DNA from: Vibrio genomosp. F10 str. ZF-129
GTDB lineage: Bacteria; Pseudomonadota; Gammaproteobacteria; Enterobacterales; Vibrionaceae
Assembly (NCBI RefSeq): GCF_000287055.2
Contig: NZ_AJYQ02000119.1
Location: 1-64,000, forward strand
Direction of reading: 5' to 3'
DNA length: 64,000 nt
A program made the translations under genes and the position numbers. Below, in pieces: positions 9,420-18,486 of the stretch (positions are counted from its first letter, which is position 1; the number at the start of each line of letters is the position of its first letter). Below the pieces are notes generated by a model. That model ran no database searches. It was given only the letters and a program-made list of their open reading frames with translations, and was not told where the DNA came from.

Positions 9420-10544
9420 ATGAAAATTTTCAGCAACTTCGAAAGCGGTAACATCCACGTCGTTTCAGCAGAATCTCCACAAAACATTCAACTCACGATT
9501 CCTGCCGATAACCAGACAGATATTTCACAATGGTTTCACTTCCGCTTAGAAAGTGAAGCGCAACAGGCGCACCACTTTACGATCAATGGACTGGCAACAT
9601 CGGCCTACCCAGAAGGTTGGGTTGATTACGATGTGGTCGCTTCTTATGATCGCGAAGAATGGTTCCGTATCCCGGCCACCTTTGACGGTAATGCATTGGC
9701 GTTCGATATCATTCCCGAGCATGAGTCCATGTACTTTGCGTATTTTGCACCCTACTCGTACGACCGCCACCAAGACCTGTTACACAGCACCCAAACGCAT
9801 CCGGCATGTAAGCTAGAAACACTCGGACACACGCTAGATAATAACGACATCAGTCTACTAACGATCGGCGAACCCAGCCCTGAAAAGAAAAATATTTGGG
9901 TTATTGGTCGTCAGCACCCGGGCGAAACGATGGCCGAATGGCTTATCGAAGGCTTATTGCTTCGTTTACTCGATGAAACAGACACCGTTGGCCGTTCACT
10001 GCTCGACAAAGTGGTGATTCGTGTTGTTCCGAACATGAACCCAGATGGCAGTATTCGCGGACACCTTCGTACCAATGGTATTGGCGTGAATCTAAACCGT
10101 GAATGGCAAACGCCATCAATGGAGCGCAGCCCTGAAGTGTATCTGGTTCGAGAGCGAATGCTGGAAACAGGGGTGGATATGTTCTTAGATATCCATGGTG
10201 ATGAGGCTATCCCATACAACTTTGTTGCAGGCAGTGAAGGTATCCCTTCTTACAATGCACGCATCGCCCATTTAGAGAATCACTTCAAGCAAGCTCTGTT
10301 AACCATTACTCCTGAGTTCCAAGACGACATTGGGTACGACAAAGATGAACCGGGCAAAGCAAACCTAACTGTCGGCTCTAACTGGGTTGGAGAGCAGTTT
10401 AAATGCTTGTCTTACACCGTAGAAATGCCGTTCAAAGATCACATTAGTCATGCCGATGAGCTTTACGGCTGGTCGCCTGAACGTAGTGTTAAATTCGGCC
10501 ATGATATGCTCGCGGCTGTATGGGCTACCGTTGGCGAGCTGTAA
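9420..10544 (+). CDS. M14-family zinc carboxypeptidase (cytosolic carboxypeptidase-like)
   Basis: 374 residues from the ATG at 9420, chosen because MKIFSNFESGNI is the typical family start; the upstream 14 codons look untranslated. No signal peptide. An N-terminal beta-sandwich (about 1-115) precedes the peptidase domain, the layout of bacterial proteins related to eukaryotic cytosolic carboxypeptidases. Zinc ligands are visible in RQHPGETMAEW (His and Glu) and in LDIHGDE (second His); NPDGSIRGHLRTNGIGVNLNREW contains substrate-binding Asn/Arg, and YTVEMPF carries the catalytic Glu. It should trim C-terminal residues from a peptide or protein; the bacterial substrate is unknown. Confidence 0.85.
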   Translation: MKIFSNFESGNIHVVSAESPQNIQLTIPADNQTDISQWFHFRLESEAQQAHHFTINGLATSAYPEGWVDYDVVASYDREEWFRIPATFDGNALAFDIIPEHESMYFAYFAPYSYDRHQDLLHSTQTHPACKLETLGHTLDNNDISLLTIGEPSPEKKNIWVIGRQHPGETMAEWLIEGLLLRLLDETDTVGRSLLDKVVIRVVPNMNPDGSIRGHLRTNGIGVNLNREWQTPSMERSPEVYLVRERMLETGVDMFLDIHGDEAIPYNFVAGSEGIPSYNARIAHLENHFKQALLTITPEFQDDIGYDKDEPGKANLTVGSNWVGEQFKCLSYTVEMPFKDHISHADELYGWSPERSVKFGHDMLAAVWATVGEL

Positions 10545-10617
10545 ACTTTTTCATTCAGCATTAACGACAAATTAAAGCGTGTTTCCTTCACGTTCATCGT
10601 GGTTCACTCTGACCAAG

Positions 10618-10652
10618 ACGCCTAGTGTCACTGACTCTGGGCGTTTTTATTT
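10618..10652 (+). terminator. rho-independent terminator after the M14 peptidase
   Basis: An ACGCC...GGCGT stem with inner AG/CT pairs is followed by a T-rich run (TTTTTATTTG), 75 bp past the stop codon. Confidence 0.7.
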
Positions 10653-10778
10653 GCTTACTATTATGTGGTTCACTGCCTATTTACAGCGCCCGCTAGCCAT
10701 GTAATATTCGAACGCTAGAATGTTTTCTCGAACAGATTTATCACTCTAGGTATCGTCTTAGTAAAAGGGTTTGTATCC

Positions 10779-11624
10779 ATGTTTTCTTCATTGCACGTGC
10801 GTTTGACCGCCATTAATAACAACAAATACTTCCAAGCCATTACTGTTCTGGTCATCGTCCTTGCTGCGCTCACCATCGGTGCTAATACGTTTGAGCTTCC
10901 TGAAAGTTTCAACGTGGCTATTTACTGGCTCGATAAGTTCATTTTGCTATTTTTCCTCGTTGAGCTTGTCATCAACTTCTTCTCTTACAAAAATAAATGG
11001 GATTTTTTTAAAAGTGGGTGGAACTGGTTCGATGCAATTATCGTTATTGGTAGCCTGATACCGACCGCTGGGCAAGGTATTCTCATTGCGCGACTATTGC
11101 GTGTATTTCGCGTGCTTCGACTGGTGTCCGCGATACCTCAGCTCAAGATTCTGATAAACGCTCTATTTAAAGCGATTCCAAAGATGGGCTATATCGCCGT
11201 GTTGATGTTCATCATCTTCTACATCTACGCAGTGATTGGCAGCTTAGTTTTTTCTGACATCAACGAGGTGTTATGGGGAGACGTTTCAATTTCAATGTTG
11301 ACGTTATTTCGTGTTGCTACGTTTGAAGACTGGACAGACGTCATGTATGAAACCATGGCTGTCTACTCAATGAGCTGGTTTTACTATCTTACTTTTATCT
11401 TTCTGACTGCGTTTGTCTTTCTCAACATGATGATCGGTGTGGTGATCGAAACCATGACCGCTGAGCATGCTATAGCCGAGCAAGACAAAGACTCGGATAT
11501 GCCCTTGCTGACTCCGGACCATGAACCAAGACCAATATTCGCGACACACAAGCAAGTCGAATCATTGCAAAAAGAGCTTTCTGAGATCAAGGCACTGCTG
11601 AAACAAAAAAATGGACAATCTTGA
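10779..11624 (+). CDS. single-domain voltage-gated ion channel, NaChBac/BacNav type
   Basis: 281 residues with six membrane segments. S1 is about 20-40, S2 about 50-67 (FILLFFLVELVINFF), S3 about 83-98 and S4 carries regularly spaced arginines (ARLLRVFRVLRLV, about 106-118). S5 is about 140-160 (IAVLMFIIFYIYAVIGSLVF). The pore loop reads TLFRVATFEDWTDVMYE, and S6 is YYLTFIFLTAFVFLNMMIGVV. A C-terminal coiled coil (KQVESLQKELSEIKALLKQK) should tetramerise it. The Glu of FEDW aligns with the selectivity-filter Glu of NaChBac (TLESW); the following Asp residues make the filter more acidic. Terminates in a strong hairpin. Sodium is the likely ion but calcium cannot be excluded. Confidence 0.9.
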   Translation: MFSSLHVRLTAINNNKYFQAITVLVIVLAALTIGANTFELPESFNVAIYWLDKFILLFFLVELVINFFSYKNKWDFFKSGWNWFDAIIVIGSLIPTAGQGILIARLLRVFRVLRLVSAIPQLKILINALFKAIPKMGYIAVLMFIIFYIYAVIGSLVFSDINEVLWGDVSISMLTLFRVATFEDWTDVMYETMAVYSMSWFYYLTFIFLTAFVFLNMMIGVVIETMTAEHAIAEQDKDSDMPLLTPDHEPRPIFATHKQVESLQKELSEIKALLKQKNGQS

Positions 11625-11634
11625 TCCAAAAGAA

Positions 11635-11671
11635 AAAACGGCTAATCGAGTCACTGAGCTCTAGCCGTTTT
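11635..11671. terminator. bidirectional rho-independent terminator
   Basis: Ten-base arms AAAACGGCTA / TAGCCGTTTT flank a 17-base loop, giving a T-run on either strand. It sits between the convergent channel gene and the end of the phnE pair. Confidence 0.85.
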
Positions 11672-11700
11672 ATCTGATGGTTGTGTTTAGGAAGCAAAAA

Positions 11701-12504
11701 CTAGATCAATTTGTTTCGAATGTGGATGACCACGGCTTCTGCAATAATGACCACCACAAAAATACTCAACAGCACCATCGATACTTTCTGCCATTCAAAC
11801 AAGTTTTGTGCGTCATTAAGCACCACACCAATGCCACCAGCGCCAACCAACCCTAATACGGCAGACTCTCGAACATTGATGTCCCAACGGAACAAAACAA
11901 TAGAGTAAAAAGCAGGCATAACTTGAGGCCAGTACCCTTTCAATATGACACTCATCCATGAAGCACCCGTCGCACGGAGCGCTTCAATTGGCCCCATATT
12001 GACTTCAGCAAGTGCTTCCCCCAACAGCTTCCCGACAAACCCTATACTACGAATGGCAATCGCCATCACACCAGCAAGAACGCCAGGGCCGAACAGTGCG
12101 ATAAACAACAAAGCCCAAACCAGTGAATTGACCGAACGGGAAGCCACAAGGAAAAATTGAGCGACCCAATTTAACACTTTATTTTGTGTAATATTTGGCG
12201 CATTAAGTAACGCCAAAGGAATCGCAAATATCAGGGTAAACAGCGTACCCAATGTGGCAATATTGAGCGTCTCAATCATCGCAGCGTGAATCGATTCAGG
12301 ATAAAAAGCATAGTCCAATGGAATCATTCTCTGAAACATGTCAGCAAACTGCGCAGGTGCGTCATACAAGAACTCAGGAATCACTTCCACGGTCTGCCAC
12401 GACCACACAATCGCACAGACTAAGCTGAAGTAAATAGCGAACCGGGCAATGCGCTCACTAGGCGTGAAGCGTTGCCACTCTTTATCGATAGAGGCGGTTG
12501 TCAT
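11701..12504 (-). CDS. phnE: PhnE-type ABC transporter permease (second copy)
   Basis: 267 residues of a binding-protein-dependent permease with about six membrane segments. The EAA loop is visible near residues 166-185 (EALRATGASWMSVILKGYWP) and the typical PhnE end near AVLGLVGAGGIGVVLND. Its start overlaps the last base of the upstream permease gene, so the two are translationally coupled and probably form a heterodimeric channel. Last gene of phnD-phnC-phnE-phnE. The family imports phosphonates, phosphite or organophosphates; no C-P bond-cleaving enzyme is encoded in this window. Confidence 0.9.
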   Translation of the reverse strand: MTTASIDKEWQRFTPSERIARFAIYFSLVCAIVWSWQTVEVIPEFLYDAPAQFADMFQRMIPLDYAFYPESIHAAMIETLNIATLGTLFTLIFAIPLALLNAPNITQNKVLNWVAQFFLVASRSVNSLVWALLFIALFGPGVLAGVMAIAIRSIGFVGKLLGEALAEVNMGPIEALRATGASWMSVILKGYWPQVMPAFYSIVLFRWDINVRESAVLGLVGAGGIGVVLNDAQNLFEWQKVSMVLLSIFVVVIIAEAVVIHIRNKLI

Positions 12505-13331
12505 TAAAACACTCTCCTAACAATATTAGAAAGAAACTCACCGACTAAAATCAATGCGATGATAGTGATCAAAATGGCGGCCACAAAATCATAGTCAAAA
12601 CGTTGGAAAGCAGAGAACAGCGTCCCTCCTAACCCTCCGGCTCCTACAATACCGACCATCGTTGAGTTACGTAAATTGGAGTCTAACTGGTAACTTGCAA
12701 AGCCAATAAAACGCGAAAAGACTTGAGGCATGACCGCATACAAGATGACACTGGCGAAGCTCGCACCCGTCGCTCTAATCGCCTCGACTGGTTTAAACGA
12801 AATCTCTTCAATGGACTCCGCAAACAGCTTGGCAATAAAGCCAATCGACGCAAACACTAAGGTAAGAATGCCCGCTAAAGCACCAAAACCCACCGCTTTA
12901 ACAAACAAGATTGCGATGATCACCGGATGGAAAGAACGGCATAAAGCAATAAAGCCACGCACAGGCGTTGAAACAAGAGAAGGCATCATATTTCGAGCCG
13001 CGAGCAACCCCAGAAACAGTGAAATGAGGATCCCAAAGAAGCTCGAAATAATAGCGATTTGTAGACTTTCGGCAAGACCGCTCAGTAATAAACTCGAGCG
13101 AGAGAAATCAGGCGGAAACATGCGCGATAAAAGTCGTTCACTTTCACCAAAACCTATAACCAAACGGTCAACGGTTAGACCAAGCATCGATACGCTATAA
13201 AATAGGTAGCCTACAACCGCTGCGATAATGGCACGATTAAGCCAAGACACCTTGAACGGATTTTTACGATCAATAGAAGTGCCGTTAGAAGAAGGCCCGT
13301 TTGTCAAAGGGCTTGGGGTTAATTCAGCCAT
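12504..13331 (-). CDS. phnE: PhnE-type ABC transporter permease (first copy)
   Basis: 275 residues. A cytoplasmic N-terminal tail of about 30 residues is followed by a membrane helix ([19 protein letters not shown]). The permease domain carries an EAA loop ([20 protein letters not shown]) and the [17 protein letters not shown] signature. It shares the EAA and VGAGG motifs with the downstream copy but differs widely elsewhere, suggesting an old duplication. It overlaps phnC by 13 bp and the second phnE by one base, so all three genes are tightly coupled. Confidence 0.9.
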   Translation of the reverse strand: MAELTPSPLTNGPSSNGTSIDRKNPFKVSWLNRAIIAAVVGYLFYSVSMLGLTVDRLVIGFGESERLLSRMFPPDFSRSSLLLSGLAESLQIAIISSFFGILISLFLGLLAARNMMPSLVSTPVRGFIALCRSFHPVIIAILFVKAVGFGALAGILTLVFASIGFIAKLFAESIEEISFKPVEAIRATGASFASVILYAVMPQVFSRFIGFASYQLDSNLRNSTMVGIVGAGGLGGTLFSAFQRFDYDFVAAILITIIALILVGEFLSNIVRRVF

Positions 13332-14089
13332 GACTCGCCCCCGTAAATGATCTTCAGATCGTCTTCTGAAATACCCTCAGGGCTACCATCGTAATGAACC
13401 TTGCCATTACACATACCGATGATGCGCTTTGCGTAACGTTTCGCCAAATTCACATCGTGGATGTTCACCAAAACCGGAATGTTTTTCTGCTCGGCGAACG
13501 TCTCCATGAGTTCCATAATCTCAACCGCGGTTTTAGGATCAAGTGACGATGTAGGTTCATCGGCCAACAGAATATAAGGGTCCTGCATGACGGCACGCGC
13601 AATACCAACACGTTGTCTCTGGCCTCCTGATAAGCTGTCGGCACGTTGGTTAGCAAAGTCTTGTAAGCCAACAAATTCAAGCAGTTCAAAGGCTTTCTCG
13701 AGGTCTTTTTCCGAGTAATTACGACGCCATGCATTCCATGCCGTCATGTAGCCTAAGCGCCCGCTTAACACGTTTTCAAGGACCGTTAGGCGCTCTACTA
13801 AGTTGTACTCCTGGAACACCATACCGATATGACGACGCTCCTTGCGAAGCGCTTGTCCTTTAAGTTGCGTGAGATCCGTACCATCAAATATGATTTCACC
13901 TTGGCTAGGATCATTAAGACGATTGATACAACGTAAAAGCGTACTTTTCCCCGTTCCTGAAGGCCCAATAATCGCAATAATTCCTGGTTCTTTAACATCA
14001 ATGTTGATGCCTTTAAGGATTGGCTTTCCTGCCACATATTCATGATAAAGATTGTTGATCTTTATTCCGTCACAGCTTACTTCGGCCAT
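13319..14089 (-). CDS. phnC: PhnC-type ABC transporter ATP-binding protein
   Basis: 256 residues with a complete ABC ATPase: Walker [10 protein letters not shown] (about 42-50), Q-loop [13 protein letters not shown], signature [14 protein letters not shown] (about 153-166), Walker [14 protein letters not shown] and the switch His in [14 protein letters not shown]. It powers import through the two PhnE permeases. Phosphonate-importer ATPases typically carry the [17 protein letters not shown] stretch seen here. Lies 91 bp after phnD, with a hairpin in the gap. Confidence 0.93.
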   Translation of the reverse strand: MAEVSCDGIKINNLYHEYVAGKPILKGINIDVKEPGIIAIIGPSGTGKSTLLRCINRLNDPSQGEIIFDGTDLTQLKGQALRKERRHIGMVFQEYNLVERLTVLENVLSGRLGYMTAWNAWRRNYSEKDLEKAFELLEFVGLQDFANQRADSLSGGQRQRVGIARAVMQDPYILLADEPTSSLDPKTAVEIMELMETFAEQKNIPVLVNIHDVNLAKRYAKRIIGMCNGKVHYDGSPEGISEDDLKIIYGGESWLN

Positions 14090-14121
14090 ACTGCATTTCC
14101 TTGTACAAATATTAAGATGAA

Positions 14122-14146
14122 CTATGCCCTACCGGTCAGGGCATAG
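14122..14146 (-). other. intergenic hairpin between phnD and phnC
   Basis: Nine-base arms CTATGCCCT / AGGGCATAG enclose a seven-base loop. No T-run follows, so it is more likely an mRNA-stabilising or partial-attenuation hairpin that leaves more binding-protein message than transporter message, as in many ABC operons. Confidence 0.6.
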
Positions 14147-14180
14147 ATTTTTAGAGTGTTGGATTAGGTGAAGACGAGAA

Positions 14181-15221
14181 CTACTGGCTGTTGGCTTGTT
14201 TCGCTAACTCTGCCGCCTTTTTCTTGGCACGTTTAGCCGCATCTTTTTCAGCCAGTTTTTTCAATCCTGCTTTGGTATAAGCCGTGCCCGTTGCATGAGC
14301 GATATCGCGGATAACACCCCATTCTTCTTGGTAAGAAATCGGTGAGAAGCGATCCGCACCTTTGAATGATGCTCTCATTTCAGGTGTGAAACGGTAGCTG
14401 AAGAAGGCTTCGTTAATTTTGTCTACCAGTTCTGGTTTTAGGTTATGAGCGTAACCGAATGCCGAGGTAGGGAATCGTGGGCTGCGGTAAATGATTTTCA
14501 ATACAGAATCGTCTACACGACCAGCGGCTACCATACGATCGTAGACATCAGATGCCACTGGTGCCGCATCGTAGTCGCCATTGAAGACACCCAAAATAGA
14601 TTGGTCGTGTTTACCAGAGTAAAGTACTTTGTAGTCTTCATCGGGTACTAACCCTTCAGCAGGAAAGAGCGCACGTGGTGCAAGGTTGCCTGAGTTGGAA
14701 GAGGCAGATGTGTGTGCAACCTTTTTACCTTTTAGATCAGCCATCGTATCGATGCCACTGTCTTTGCGTACAATAGTGATGAGGTTATAGCCTTGAAAAC
14801 CCGACTCGTCACCTTTCACTGCAATGGGTACGTAACCCGCTAGGTTCACGGCATAACCCGTTGGGCCTGTCGAGAAGCCAGCAACGTGAAGACGACCAGA
14901 ACGCATCGCTTCTACTTGTGCAGAATTAGAGTGAACCGTGTAGTAAATCACTCGCTTGCCAGTAATCTTACTGAGGTGAGCTTGGAAATCTGCAAACGCG
15001 TCTTTGTACAATGCAGGGTCTTCAACTGGCGTGTAGGTAAACACCAGCGTACTTGGATCGTTCCACTCATCTGGATTCTTCGGTGAATCAGCCACTAGAT
15101 CTTGGTTTTCGTCACAGTATCGATCGTCTAACACACCACGGCTAGAGCAGTCGCTTGCCATAGCCAATGAAGGGAGTAGTAATGAGCTAGCGATTAACAG
15201 TCCTTTAACACTGATTTTCAT
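14181..15221 (-). CDS. phnD: PhnD-type periplasmic substrate-binding protein
   Basis: 346 residues with a signal peptide (MKISVKGLLIASSLLLPSLAMA, about 1-22). The PhnD/phosphite-binding fold follows, with LVFTYTPVEDPALYKDAF, VHSNSAQVEAMRSGRLHVAGFSTG (about 97-120) and AHTSASSNSGNLAPR (about 169-183), the Ser/Thr-rich loops that hold the phospho-group in this family. The C-terminal tail is unusually rich in Lys and Ala (about 325-346). It captures the ligand for PhnCEE. First gene of its operon, behind a sigma-54 promoter. Ligand undetermined: phosphonate, phosphite or a phosphodiester product are all possible. Confidence 0.9.
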   Translation of the reverse strand: MKISVKGLLIASSLLLPSLAMASDCSSRGVLDDRYCDENQDLVADSPKNPDEWNDPSTLVFTYTPVEDPALYKDAFADFQAHLSKITGKRVIYYTVHSNSAQVEAMRSGRLHVAGFSTGPTGYAVNLAGYVPIAVKGDESGFQGYNLITIVRKDSGIDTMADLKGKKVAHTSASSNSGNLAPRALFPAEGLVPDEDYKVLYSGKHDQSILGVFNGDYDAAPVASDVYDRMVAAGRVDDSVLKIIYRSPRFPTSAFGYAHNLKPELVDKINEAFFSYRFTPEMRASFKGADRFSPISYQEEWGVIRDIAHATGTAYTKAGLKKLAEKDAAKRAKKKAAELAKQANSQ

Positions 15222-15266
15222 ATTTAAACCTTATTTTTACTTATTGTTGAAAGTCACCATCGTTAT

Positions 15267-15282
15267 TGCAGAGTTTGTGCCA
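15267..15282 (-). promoter_or_regulatory. sigma-54 (-24/-12) promoter of phnDCEE
   Basis: The minus strand reads TGGCACAAACTCTGCA: GG and GC separated by exactly ten bases, with the TGGCAC and TGCA elements of the consensus. It lies 46 bp upstream of the phnD start codon. Confidence 0.85.
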
Positions 15283-15344
15283 TGTTTTTATCCTTTTATT
15301 TTCAATAATTTAACCAAGCACAAAGAATATCAAATAAACTTTGT

Positions 15345-15391
15345 GTCATTGCTGTCCAATTAAATGACCTTCATTTGGGTCATTATTGTCC
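15345..15391 (-). promoter_or_regulatory. two copies of an upstream activator box for phnDCEE
   Basis: GTCATTGCTGTCC (15345-15357) and GTCATTATTGTCC (15379-15391) match at all positions except the central two bases and are 34 bp apart. They begin 63 bp upstream of the sigma-54 promoter, the usual place for an NtrC-class activator. A third identical box lies before the glycerophosphodiesterase gene. An AATGACC...GGTCATT dyad (15363-15384) overlaps the second box. Confidence 0.7.
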
Positions 15392-15451
15392 TCAAAAGCC
15401 AGTCCTTAAAAATACAAGATACATAGATTCAAGCTCCTTAAGTTCAAAGGC

Positions 15452-15475
15452 AAAAAAAGAGCCCGAAGGCTCTTT
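15452..15475 (-). terminator. rho-independent terminator after the glycerophosphodiesterase
   Basis: On the minus strand, AAAGAGCC and GGCTCTTT pair around a TTCG tetraloop and a T-run follows. It separates the upstream hydrolase unit from the phnDCEE unit. Confidence 0.9.
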
Positions 15476-15569
15476 GGTTCACTGCTTTTTCTCTTTCTTT
15501 TTCTTGAAAATTTGTCTACTCGGCCACGCACAGAAATGCCTCTAAATAGCGACGGGCCTAATACATCCC

Positions 15570-16790
15570 CTAAGCCTCACTGTCCATGCAGTTAGCGTAG
15601 TAAGTGACGGTTGCTGGCCAATCACTGAACACCCCTAACACACCAACATCTTGTGCCAATACATCGAGCATTTTCATCATATCGCCATCATTGTTAATCC
15701 CTTGCTTAACACTTTGGTAATACCAACCACCACCTTGTGCAAGCGAGCCTGAACGCTCTAGGGTCCATGCAATGATATCCAGATCAGCACCCTTCGCTAG
15801 CTTCGCGTAGTTAGATGCCACCAGTTCATTGTTCTCATCGAGATCGACCAAAGCAAATAGAGGGGGTGCGATGATTTTTACACCTGCATCGTGCAGCTCT
15901 TTCATATTCTCTACAGAGGCAACAAAGTCAGCTTGCTCATAAACACGATCATCCAGATAAACGGCTTGTTTACCGAATTTAGGGTTTTCGTTGATCCAGT
16001 ACTTCACATCGTCAAGGTTGAATGATTGCAAGTAAGTATCAGAAGGCTCAAAACCTGCGTCTTTCAGTTCATCCACCAGCTTTTGTGCATACATCTCTTG
16101 AGTAAACCCGTTGAAAGGCATTTCTACATCCGCCGATTTAAGCTCAGGCGTCACTTTCACACCATACTCTTTAAATAACGCCGCACTTTCAGCATGAGTC
16201 ATTAATGTGCCGCTTTGACTATAAAGGTCAGTTCTCCAGCCCGGAGTCCCATTCATGTACTCTTCAACCGTGGTTGCTTTAGGGTTTGCACCATCCATCT
16301 TCCCTTTCAGTGTCTTAAACTCAGCAAGAGTGAAATCAGAGGTGCGACATTCCGCTTTGGCATCTTCGCCAGTCACGGGGTTAGCCGGTGTAAATGGCGT
16401 CGAACACTTCTTCGCAAGGTCTGGATGAGCTAAGACATCCGTCGTTGTGTGCAAATCACTTTGTGAGTGACGACATACCAAGGCTTTATCTTTTGTAAAC
16501 GTAACATCACACTCCACGACGCCCGCGCCCATTTGAATCGCCGCTAAGTACGATTCTTTCGTGTGCTCTGGAAACTGCATGGCCGCTCCGCGATGCCCAA
16601 TAGAAAAATCGCTACGATGAAAAGGCCCTTCACTGCAACTCAGCAGCTTCGTTTTCAAAGGGCTCTCGTCCATATTGTTGACTAAAAAGAGTGGACGAGG
16701 ACCTAAGTCTGCTGACTCTTGCGCAGCCCATGCCGTTATTGAACTCACGCCAAGTATCAGTGCAATAGAACCTTTCAGTATTTGCTTCAT
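15570..16790 (-). CDS. glpQ: periplasmic glycerophosphodiester phosphodiesterase
   Basis: 406 residues from the ATG at 16790, which has a strong SD (AAGGAGA). Signal peptide about 1-22, ending near ITAWAAQ. The GDPD (TIM-barrel) domain shows the catalytic pair in [13 protein letters not shown], the metal ligands in [17 protein letters not shown] (Glu, Asp, His) and a second acidic site in [14 protein letters not shown]. It should hydrolyse glycerophosphodiesters to glycerol-3-phosphate and an alcohol in the periplasm. It has its own sigma-54 promoter and is followed by a terminator. It belongs functionally with the neighbouring importer because the same activator box stands before both. Confidence 0.88.
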   Translation of the reverse strand: MKQILKGSIALILGVSSITAWAAQESADLGPRPLFLVNNMDESPLKTKLLSCSEGPFHRSDFSIGHRGAAMQFPEHTKESYLAAIQMGAGVVECDVTFTKDKALVCRHSQSDLHTTTDVLAHPDLAKKCSTPFTPANPVTGEDAKAECRTSDFTLAEFKTLKGKMDGANPKATTVEEYMNGTPGWRTDLYSQSGTLMTHAESAALFKEYGVKVTPELKSADVEMPFNGFTQEMYAQKLVDELKDAGFEPSDTYLQSFNLDDVKYWINENPKFGKQAVYLDDRVYEQADFVASVENMKELHDAGVKIIAPPLFALVDLDENNELVASNYAKLAKGADLDIIAWTLERSGSLAQGGGWYYQSVKQGINNDGDMMKMLDVLAQDVGVLGVFSDWPATVTYYANCMDSEA

Positions 16791-16923
16791 GTTTGTATCT
16801 CCTTGCAACAAGCAATTATTTTCTCATTTCCTTATTCAGCCACTCGGTGCTGGATAACCGTCGCGTACGCTTTGGCTATACCCCGAAATGACCTCATGTG
16901 GACTCAAGCCACTGCGTAGGGAT

Positions 16924-16939
16924 TGCACGCATTGTGCCA
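16924..16939 (-). promoter_or_regulatory. sigma-54 (-24/-12) promoter of the glycerophosphodiesterase gene
   Basis: The minus strand reads TGGCACAATGCGTGCA, again GG-N10-GC with TGGCAC and TGCA. About 135 bp upstream of the start codon, leaving a long leader. Confidence 0.85.
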
Positions 16940-17003
16940 AATACTAAAAGTCTTTTATTACAATAAGTTGAATATATTCTTTATTCATACCACTTTTAAA
17001 TGA

Positions 17004-17016
17004 GTCATTCTTGTCC
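17004..17016 (-). promoter_or_regulatory. upstream activator box for the glycerophosphodiesterase gene
   Basis: GTCATTCTTGTCC, the third copy of the GTCATTNNTGTCC box. It begins 65 bp upstream of the sigma-54 promoter, against 63 bp at phnD. A related inverted GTCATT...ATGACC element lies at 17074-17088. Confidence 0.65.
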
Positions 17017-17130
17017 CTATTAATCGCTGACCGAATACTCAACTCATTTCGCCATGCAAGTCGTTTCGCTGACGTCATTGGGATGACCAGTCATTAAGGA
17101 GTTTTGGAAAACAATCTTAGAAAACATCGG

Positions 17131-18486
17131 TTATGACATTTTGAAACTGTCTTTATCCAGTTGATGCTTTTTCATTTTTCGGTAAAGGGTTTTACGGGGC
17201 AGATTCAACTTGCTAGACACTTCGTTAATATTGCCTGAGGTTTCAATTAACGCTTCCATCAAGACGTTTCTTTCGTAATGCTCCATCTGCTTTTCAAACG
17301 CAAAATCCTCACCCGACGCCTCGCAAATGGGTGACTGCAAATCAAAACCATCCCCCACAATGCCTAACACAAATCGCTCAGCGACGTTCCTTAATTCGCG
17401 AACATTCCCCGGCCATTCGTGCCGACATAACTGCTGAATTTGTTCGGGATAAATCGTCGACGGACGTGTTTTGTACTTTTGACTGGCTTGAATCACAAAG
17501 TGTCGAAAGAGTACCTGAATGTCTTCTTTTCTATGGCGAAGTGCGGGTAAGTTTAAGCTCGCAATATTAAGGCGATAGAAGAGATCTGAACGAAAACCAC
17601 CTGATTCACTTAAGTTCGCTAAATCCGTTTTGCTCGCAGCGACAACGACGATATCGACGGAAATCAGTTCATTCCCACCCACACGCTCAATCATGCGTTC
17701 TTGTATCACGCGCAGTAATTTGATTTGTACCGCCATTGGCATGCTTTCTATTTCATCAAGAAACAGTGTCCCACCATTGGCTTGTTCAATTTTTCCAATT
17801 CGCTTTTTGTTCGCACTGGTAAACGAACCCGCTTCATGACCGAACAGCTCACTTTCAATAATGCTTTCCGTCATACCGCCACAGTTAATCGCCACAAATG
17901 GCTTAGATTTTCGGCGACTGAACTGGTGTAAAGCCCGTGCAATGACTTCTTTGCCTGTCCCTGTTTCACCATTAATAATGGTATCAACTCCGGTACGAGA
18001 CAAGGCCAACACTTGCTTGCGAATGTTATCGATTTCTTTTGATTGACCAATCACAACCGATTCAATTGGCCATTCGACCACTTCCCCATCATCGCGAGTT
18101 TTCGGTCGATTTTGCTGGCTTTGAATCAATGCCAGATCGAGTTTTTCGACAAGCTCCCCCGGGTTCAATGGTTTTTCTAAAAAATCAAATGCCCCCGCTT
18201 TCATCGCTTCTATCGCCATCGGAATATCGCCATGCCCACTCATTAGCAGCACTGGAACATTCGGCGCGCGATTTTGAATGGAACTCAATAACGTTAATCC
18301 ATCCACTTTGGGCATTCGTACGTCACACAACACCACCGATTGGCAATTCGCATTCAGTGATTTGAGGCCGACATTTGGGTCCGTAAACGGTGTCACGCTA
18401 AAGCCTTCAAGCTCCAGCATTTCGCTCATGGCTTCGATGACGTCTATTTCATCATCAATGAGGACTATGTGTTTTTGGGGAGTCAT
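17131..18486 (-). CDS. NtrC-class sigma-54-dependent response regulator (PgtA/DctD-like)
   Basis: 451 residues. The receiver domain (about 1-120) has the acidic pair IDDE, phospho-acceptor Asp in LCDVRMPKVDG and Lys in FLEKPLNP. The AAA+ domain (about 140-375) has Walker A GETGTGKE, Walker B GGTLFLDEIES and FYRLNIASLNLPALRHRKED. The C-terminal Fis-type HTH is about 405-445 (NINEVSSKLNLPRKTLYRK). The sigma-54 contact loop, normally GAFTGA, reads GSFTSA: Phe and Thr are kept, the second Gly is Ser. Its start overlaps the kinase stop (ATGA), so the two are coupled. It very probably drives the two sigma-54 promoters just downstream. Confidence 0.92.
   Translation of the reverse strand: MTPQKHIVLIDDEIDVIEAMSEMLELEGFSVTPFTDPNVGLKSLNANCQSVVLCDVRMPKVDGLTLLSSIQNRAPNVPVLLMSGHGDIPMAIEAMKAGAFDFLEKPLNPGELVEKLDLALIQSQQNRPKTRDDGEVVEWPIESVVIGQSKEIDNIRKQVLALSRTGVDTIINGETGTGKEVIARALHQFSRRKSKPFVAINCGGMTESIIESELFGHEAGSFTSANKKRIGKIEQANGGTLFLDEIESMPMAVQIKLLRVIQERMIERVGGNELISVDIVVVAASKTDLANLSESGGFRSDLFYRLNIASLNLPALRHRKEDIQVLFRHFVIQASQKYKTRPSTIYPEQIQQLCRHEWPGNVRELRNVAERFVLGIVGDGFDLQSPICEASGEDFAFEKQMEHYERNVLMEALIETSGNINEVSSKLNLPRKTLYRKMKKHQLDKDSFKMS

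Noticed and set aside
11701..15221. Considered as part of a complete phosphonate degradation operon.
   Set aside because: No C-P lyase, phosphonatase or transaminase gene is encoded nearby, only transport, hydrolase and regulator genes.
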